A DNA stretch of 64,000 bases from Monocercomonoides exilis. Its lineage: Eukaryota; Preaxostyla; Oxymonadida; Polymastigidae. Shown in pieces: positions 55,168 through 64,000 of this stretch. Numbering within the stretch: the first letter of the stretch is position 1; each line of letters opens with the position of its first letter. A model generated the notes under the pieces. That model was not told the DNA's origin. It did not search any database and saw only the letters and a list, made by a program, of their open reading frames with translations. The stretch is taken from NCBI GenBank assembly GCA_001643675.2, contig LSRY02000041.1:126501-190500 (forward strand), read 5' to 3'. A program made the position numbers and the translations under genes.

Positions 55168-56946
55168 ATGGATGAACCTCATCTTAAACCTGCAGACAAA
55201 GAAAAAAGTTTACAAACAAATCCATTTCATTTGTTAAATGTAGTACATTCTTCATTTTCAACTCTCGATTCTTATTGCGTAAAACCTTTACAGAATTCAA
55301 TGCCTTCTCATGAATGTAAAAATACGCCTATTTTTCATCCTGACACAGAGCCGCTTGAAGAATCAATGTGCAAGCCACTATTTCCAGATCCTCATCAACT
55401 TATGAATGATTGCTCGGCTGATGGGTTTTATTATAAACCTGGGATTATCATTCAACAACACACAGATGATAGCATGAAATCGAAAAATCAATCAAGCAAT
55501 CTTAACTCTAAATCCGAAGTAGACATTTTTAATGAACAAGATGTTCGAGATATTTGTGTTCCTTTTTCTTCAAATGAAGATTCTTCATCTATTTCAAGTT
55601 CGGGGAAGAATTTGTTATCTAAATTAGAAGATTTTAAGAAATATCTTGGAAGATTCCAGTATTGTTCAATGCATACAAAATTCTTTAAAAATGTGATTTC
55701 ATTGATTTTATCACCACCGCAGCTTCGGCCAGATCCAATTAAGTATTCCGCTTCGTTTTTTCTCAGTCTATTGGAAGAGATTTGGAATACTAGCAATGAA
55801 ATGATTGTTGACAAACTTCAGTCTGCTCGCAAAAGTGATGATAAAAAGCTTGAGGTTATGCATTCGAATGTGTCATATTTGTTTGAACCAACAATAATTC
55901 AAAGTTTTGAAGATACAGGCACATGCCAAACGTCACTTTCCATTGAGCTAAGCTGCGAAGAAGAAGGCAGAATTGCTGTAATTAATGCTATTTTATTTGA
56001 AGTCAGACACAACATATTAGAACTGTGCACAAATGTTTGTGGACAGTCTGTAATGCGTTACGTCATTGAGTTTTCAACAAAGGATCAGCTGTTTCTCATT
56101 GTCCGTCACATCTCTCAGTATCTTCCAACAATTTTCCAAGCTCCTCAATCACTTCCACTCTCTGCGGCAATTGTTGATGCAGCAGCTGATTACCCGCCGC
56201 TGTGTGACATCATCTTCGACTCTGTAAAAGAAAATCTTGCAGAACTCCTTCAGAACGAGAGTGCTGCCTCTTCCATCATCCGCTTGACAGAAAAGACGTC
56301 TCAGAGGTTTCAGCGCTCTGTGCTTCTTCTTGTGTCAGAAATAGAAATGCAACTTCTTCAGATACCTTTCGGGGCTGCTGTGGTTCAGCGTCTTATTCAG
56401 ATTTCTCGTCCGGCAATCAGACCAATCCTCATAAATCCGTTGACTGAACACGCAGAAGAATTAGCCAAACACAAATACGGATGGATCGTTTTAGCCTTTG
56501 CGGTAACGCTTCCGTGGAGCTATGACCTGGACGAGGACAGAGCGAAGCTGGGGCTTCTTTTGGAGATATCACAGTCTGTGTGCACACTCATTGTTCATGT
56601 GAATGGCGGGCCGATGCTTCGCCGATGTGCCGAGGGATTGCCAGAGGAGTGCTGCGAGATGCTGATTGATCCGCTCATTCAGACAGAAGATTTGATGCCC
56701 ATCCTCCGCGACCCGATGGGCCAGCGTGTGTTCAATGCGCTGATTGATTCAGCGTCAGAACAGCAAAAGAAGCAGCTTACGAGCATATTACAGCCACATC
56801 TGCATTTTGAGCTCGAGAAAGGAACAATCACAAGGAAGATAGCAAAAAAGGTGGAAATGTGGATGAGAGAAGACAAAACAAGCGAGTTAGGTGCTATTTA
56901 TTCACAGATTGAGACAATCACGAAAGATATGAAGCACAAGTGTTGA
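55168..56946 (+). CDS. Pumilio/PUF-like helical-repeat RNA-binding protein
   Basis: One exon of 592 residues from the ATG at 55,168. The first 270 residues are polar and largely unstructured. The rest consists of helical repeats, some with the PUF hallmark of a small-residue turn followed by a 'VV/VM..LI' helix: NVCGQSVMRYVIEFSTKDQL, PFGAAVVQRLIQIS, HKYGWIVLAFAVTL and DPMGQRVFNALIDSASEQQK. PUF proteins bind 3' UTRs and repress or localise mRNAs; the NOP9/Puf-A branch acts in ribosome biogenesis. Repeat spacing and the imperfect base-contacting residues fit the divergent NOP9/Puf-A type at least as well as classical Pumilio. The C-terminus is charged. Family confidence is moderate; the RNA target is unknown. 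Confidence 0.6.
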   Translation: MDEPHLKPADKEKSLQTNPFHLLNVVHSSFSTLDSYCVKPLQNSMPSHECKNTPIFHPDTEPLEESMCKPLFPDPHQLMNDCSADGFYYKPGIIIQQHTDDSMKSKNQSSNLNSKSEVDIFNEQDVRDICVPFSSNEDSSSISSSGKNLLSKLEDFKKYLGRFQYCSMHTKFFKNVISLILSPPQLRPDPIKYSASFFLSLLEEIWNTSNEMIVDKLQSARKSDDKKLEVMHSNVSYLFEPTIIQSFEDTGTCQTSLSIELSCEEEGRIAVINAILFEVRHNILELCTNVCGQSVMRYVIEFSTKDQLFLIVRHISQYLPTIFQAPQSLPLSAAIVDAAADYPPLCDIIFDSVKENLAELLQNESAASSIIRLTEKTSQRFQRSVLLLVSEIEMQLLQIPFGAAVVQRLIQISRPAIRPILINPLTEHAEELAKHKYGWIVLAFAVTLPWSYDLDEDRAKLGLLLEISQSVCTLIVHVNGGPMLRRCAEGLPEECCEMLIDPLIQTEDLMPILRDPMGQRVFNALIDSASEQQKKQLTSILQPHLHFELEKGTITRKIAKKVEMWMREDKTSELGAIYSQIETITKDMKHKC

Positions 56947-57871
56947 ATGTTTCATTTAGTATTATGCTTCAAAATTGGTCTCTGCAATTTATCATTGGCA
57001 GATTAGCATCTTTGAATCGAACAATGAAGTGTTTGAAATGAATGAGCGGCTGATAATTTTATGAGCTAAGAACGATGCAATCCAACGAATAGCACAGCTT
57101 CAGAGAAGAAGGATACCCACAACTAAAAATAATCAAGTATTTGCGCTAAAATGTTATAGTTACATCATTCATATTAAAAGCTTGCATATATGTTGCGCAG
57201 GTGTTTTATTTTACTCAATTGCTATTTGAGAAGGTTTGATAGTGAGAATTTTCAAAATCAATTAGCTTTTGTGAATCTTCATGAGTTATTTGTTTTTTAT
57301 GAACAGAATTTTTCTATTAGAAAAAATTACTTATTTGTTATCAAGATAATTTTGTGTAAGATTGCAATTTTATGAAACATGTATAGGAAAAACAATTAGA
57401 TATTTTCTGGAAGAATTGTTTTTAAAAAAGAATATTTATAGAATTGACAGACCTATAATAAAAATCAAAATTTTCTGAAACGAAGGATTTTTTTATCTCA
57501 GGAGCTGTTTTCATTTTGAAAAAGCTGTTGATTGACTACAGCATTTATTGTTTTGAATGCTTTCTCTTTTATTTTCTGTTTGGCCTCAAAGCACAAATGT
57601 TTGAACGAATTTTTTAACTTTGATTGTCTAAACCGTGTCTTTTGTGAATAAAGAAAGCTTATAAAGTTGCGCGCAATGAAATGTGGATAGATCCAGAAAC
57701 AGGAGGAGCTCCAAAATTTACATGTTGCAGTTTGGATTTTTATTTAAAAAATATTTTTATTATTTGTTATTTTTTTAAGAATCATTTTATCATTCAATAA
57801 TAAATTCTGGAATTGGCAGAGGAGCTTGTAGCTTTTTTATGGTCATCGTTTGCTATTTTAATTTGCGCTAA
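56947..57871. other. Spacer, possibly with upstream exons of the OSCA-like gene
   Basis: Mostly AT-rich. Near the end two coding-like stretches occur on the plus strand: KVARNEMWIDPETGGAPKFT followed by CC (57,665-57,733) and ELVAFLWSSFAILICAK (57,820-57,870, hydrophobic, membrane-helix-like). A GTTTGG donor and a GGCAG acceptor would join them in phase (FTCC-KELVAFLW). They may belong to the 5' end of the channel gene, whose first membrane region is otherwise short, but I could not make a clean join to the exon at 57,872. Confidence 0.35.
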
Positions 57872-62024
<4,153 letters not shown>

Positions 62025-62520
62025 AAAGAGGAAGCTGAAAAACAACAAAAGATTTTTAGTCTATGAAGCCAATCACATTATTATGAAATTTGAAACGTGT
62101 TGCGCTGAATTTTGTTATATTCAATTTGTATAGAATTTTATCTTTGAAAAGCAAAATTCTTGATTATTTTTTTTTTTTTCCAGACTAGAATGAATTTTAC
62201 TTTTGTATCCAATAACAGAGTTTTTATTTTGGCTTTCAAATATCTTTTTTGTTGATTCTTTTGAGATTTTTCAAATTAATTTTTCTTTGTAATGTTAAAA
62301 GTTATTGAGATTAAGTGCTATTTGTTTTCTGTATTTTTTAATAATATAAATTATTTATGGAAATTATTCTCTTATTAAAGAATAAACATTTTCCTCAACA
62401 TTTTTCACATTGCACTATGCACTATTAAGTAAAATTTAACATTGAATAAACTTATTTTCGATAAGTTTTCAGGAATAACAACACTCTCCTTGGATCATGC
62501 CCATTACAAACAAATATAAA
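62025..62520. other. Spacer between the OSCA-like gene and DDX1
   Basis: AT-rich with several AATAAA-like strings (for example near 62,382) after the end of the channel gene. The DDX1 promoter should lie in the last 100-200 bases. No motif is recognised. Confidence 0.5.
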
Positions 62521-63909
62521 ATGGTGTGAAAACAATGATATTCAATAATTTAAGCAATGATTATGTTTAGGCAGCATTCGAAGAATTGGGAGTGATGCCA
62601 GAAATTATTAAAGTATGTTGCATTTTCTTGTTTATCTTTTTTTAAAATTGGTATTTCAGGCCTGTAATTCACTGAATTGGCTGTATGCTTGATAAACATT
62701 GCAATTAATCATTAATAAATAATTTTATTCCTTAAAGGTTACCAAAGCCAGTTCAGGCTGAGGCTATTCCCCTCATTTTAGGAGGTGGGGACGTCTGTAT
62801 TGTGTGATAAAGTCTAATTATCTTTTAAGCAGTCTTTTCTCTTTCTTTATAATTTTTTTTAAATCCAAACAGTCAGCAGAAACAGGATCTGGAAAAACAG
62901 GAGTATGAAAAAGATATATTAGTGAGAATCAAAATTCTTTAACTTTTTGTATTTGAAAAGGCTTTCGCCCTTCCTTTAATTCAAATAGTTTTTGAAGAAA
63001 AGTACACCAAAACTACATCGAATGAGTCACGATCAGGTACTCTATTTGAAATATTTTTATCTTTGAACTTGATTTTCCCCCTGAATTTCTATTTATTTTG
63101 CTTAAATAGTGAAAGACTTCGATAATGTAATAATAAGTGGAGCAGCAAGTGATCCAACACTTAAAATAGATCCAAGTGGGCTTCATGTTCAATCGGATAG
63201 GCCAAGTTGGGTAGGTGGAAAAGCCGGTATTGGAGTTAGAAATGGGAGATATTATTATGAAGCGAAAGTTGAAGGAACAGGAATTGCACGAATTGGATGG
63301 GCAACAGCAGCTGCATCACTTGATTTGGGAACTGACAGACAAGGTTTCTATTTTATTAGCTTTATTTAAATTATTTATTTTGAATTTATACATAACCTTT
63401 TTTCACATTTTTTTAAATGAATAATCTATGTATCATTTATAATCATATCATTTTTTGAAAACAATTAATTATCAAACACAACTTAGGCTTTGGATTTGGC
63501 GGAACCGGAAAATACGCATTTGGAAGGGAATTCAACAACTACGGCGAACCATTTGGGGATGGCGATGTGATAGGCTGTTATTTGAATGCGGAGGAAGGCG
63601 AGCTGTTCTTCTCCAAGAACGGGAAGACGTTTCCACCTCAGATGCTTCCACCGAATCTGAAAGGGCAGCTACTCTTCCCAGCCTTCTGCATCAAAGCGTG
63701 TTCTCTTTCGTTCTGCTTCGGTGATGATGAAGGCGCTGAGGACGAGGCAACATCGAGCGCACCACGAAATGTGGGAGAAGATGCTGAAGAGGCAGATTCA
63801 AATGCTAATTCTCTGTTTCAGTTCAAACCAGCTCCAACAACAAAAGGCGATCCGTTCTTGCCAATCGCTTCCTGCCCTGCTTCATCTTCCTCTTTGTTCA
63901 TTTCAGGAG
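62521..63909 (+). CDS. DDX1: DDX1-like DEAD-box RNA helicase with SPRY domain (5' part)
   Basis: Eight exons fall in the window: 62,521-62,523 (only the ATG), 62,571-62,612, 62,660-62,682, 62,738-62,801, 62,873-62,902, 62,961-63,036, 63,110-63,343 and 63,487-63,909. All are in phase; the gene continues beyond 64,000 through an intron starting at 63,910. The protein begins M-AAFEELGVMPEIIKACNSLN, close to human DDX1. The Q-motif region (LLPKPVQAEAIPLILGGGD) and Walker A (SAETGSGKTG, residues 45-54, the same position as in human DDX1) follow. A SPRY domain inserted after motif I then starts near residue 80, with GRYYYEAKVEGTGIARIGWA, ASLDLGTDRQGFGFGGTG and GDVIGCYLNAEEGELFFSKN. This insertion is unique to DDX1 among DEAD-box proteins. 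DDX1 acts in the tRNA ligase complex and in RNA transport and repair. The DEAD motif and C-terminal domain lie outside the window. Confidence 0.92.
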
Positions 63910-64000
63910 GTATGCAATTCACATCCTTTAACAATTTTTTTCATTCATTTTTCTTTCATCTTTTTTTTATCTTTTTTAATCATAAACTTCTGTTTTACTC
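63910..64000 (+). other. Start of the next DDX1 intron
   Basis: GTATGCAATT follows the last in-window exon at a phase-1 codon and leads into T-rich sequence up to the window end. No acceptor with coding sequence is reached. Confidence 0.7.

Overview
This is a nuclear eukaryotic window. Genes are split by GT-AG introns, mostly 42-210 nt long. It carries beta-tubulin, a CEP76-type centriolar protein, a DDX1-type helicase, a SAC3/GANP mRNA-export factor, a retinoblastoma-like pocket protein and an OSCA/TMEM63-like channel. All three stops behave as stops, so the standard code fits. AT-rich spacers, very long serine tracts built from TCN codons, and surface beta-helix proteins of the '...CG...PC.TVE.AL' type suggest an intron-bearing protist, most likely an oxymonad (Monocercomonoides/Blattamonas-like). 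That placement is inference from gene style; a tubulin or DDX1 phylogeny would settle it. CEP76 and tubulin point to a flagellated cell.

Layout. 1-2.0 kb is AT-rich spacer with one copy of a dispersed repeat. 2-14.7 kb is a gene graveyard of coding-like fragments on both strands, broken by frame changes. It contains a ~0.9-kb inverted duplication (5.56-6.50 kb against 11.95-12.85 kb) and a MITE inserted in an exon (10,617-10,873). 14.9-15.75 kb holds a truncated Merlin/IS1016-like transposase next to a second copy of the dispersed repeat.

From 16.6 kb intact genes are dense. Minus strand: a two-module beta-helix surface protein (16.6-19.05 kb), a secreted protein with two MRH-like lectin domains (19.7-23.1 kb) and CEP76 (23.7-27.4 kb). 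Plus strand, divergent from CEP76: an armadillo/HEAT-like protein with eleven proposed exons (27.6-34.7 kb), the 4,223-residue pocket protein (36.4-49.3 kb), beta-tubulin (49.6-51.0 kb), SAC3/GANP (51.4-52.7 kb), a MITE cluster (53.6-54.5 kb), a Pumilio-like protein (55.2-56.9 kb), the OSCA-like channel (57.9-62.0 kb) and the 5' part of DDX1 (62.5 kb onward, cut by the window end).

The genes do not form a pathway or operon; they are ordinary neighbours in a compact genome. Exon joins were derived by eye from reading frame, splice sites and family similarity. Those in CEP76, tubulin, DDX1, the MRH protein and the pocket protein are phase-consistent and fairly secure. The 5' ends of the armadillo and OSCA genes are less certain.
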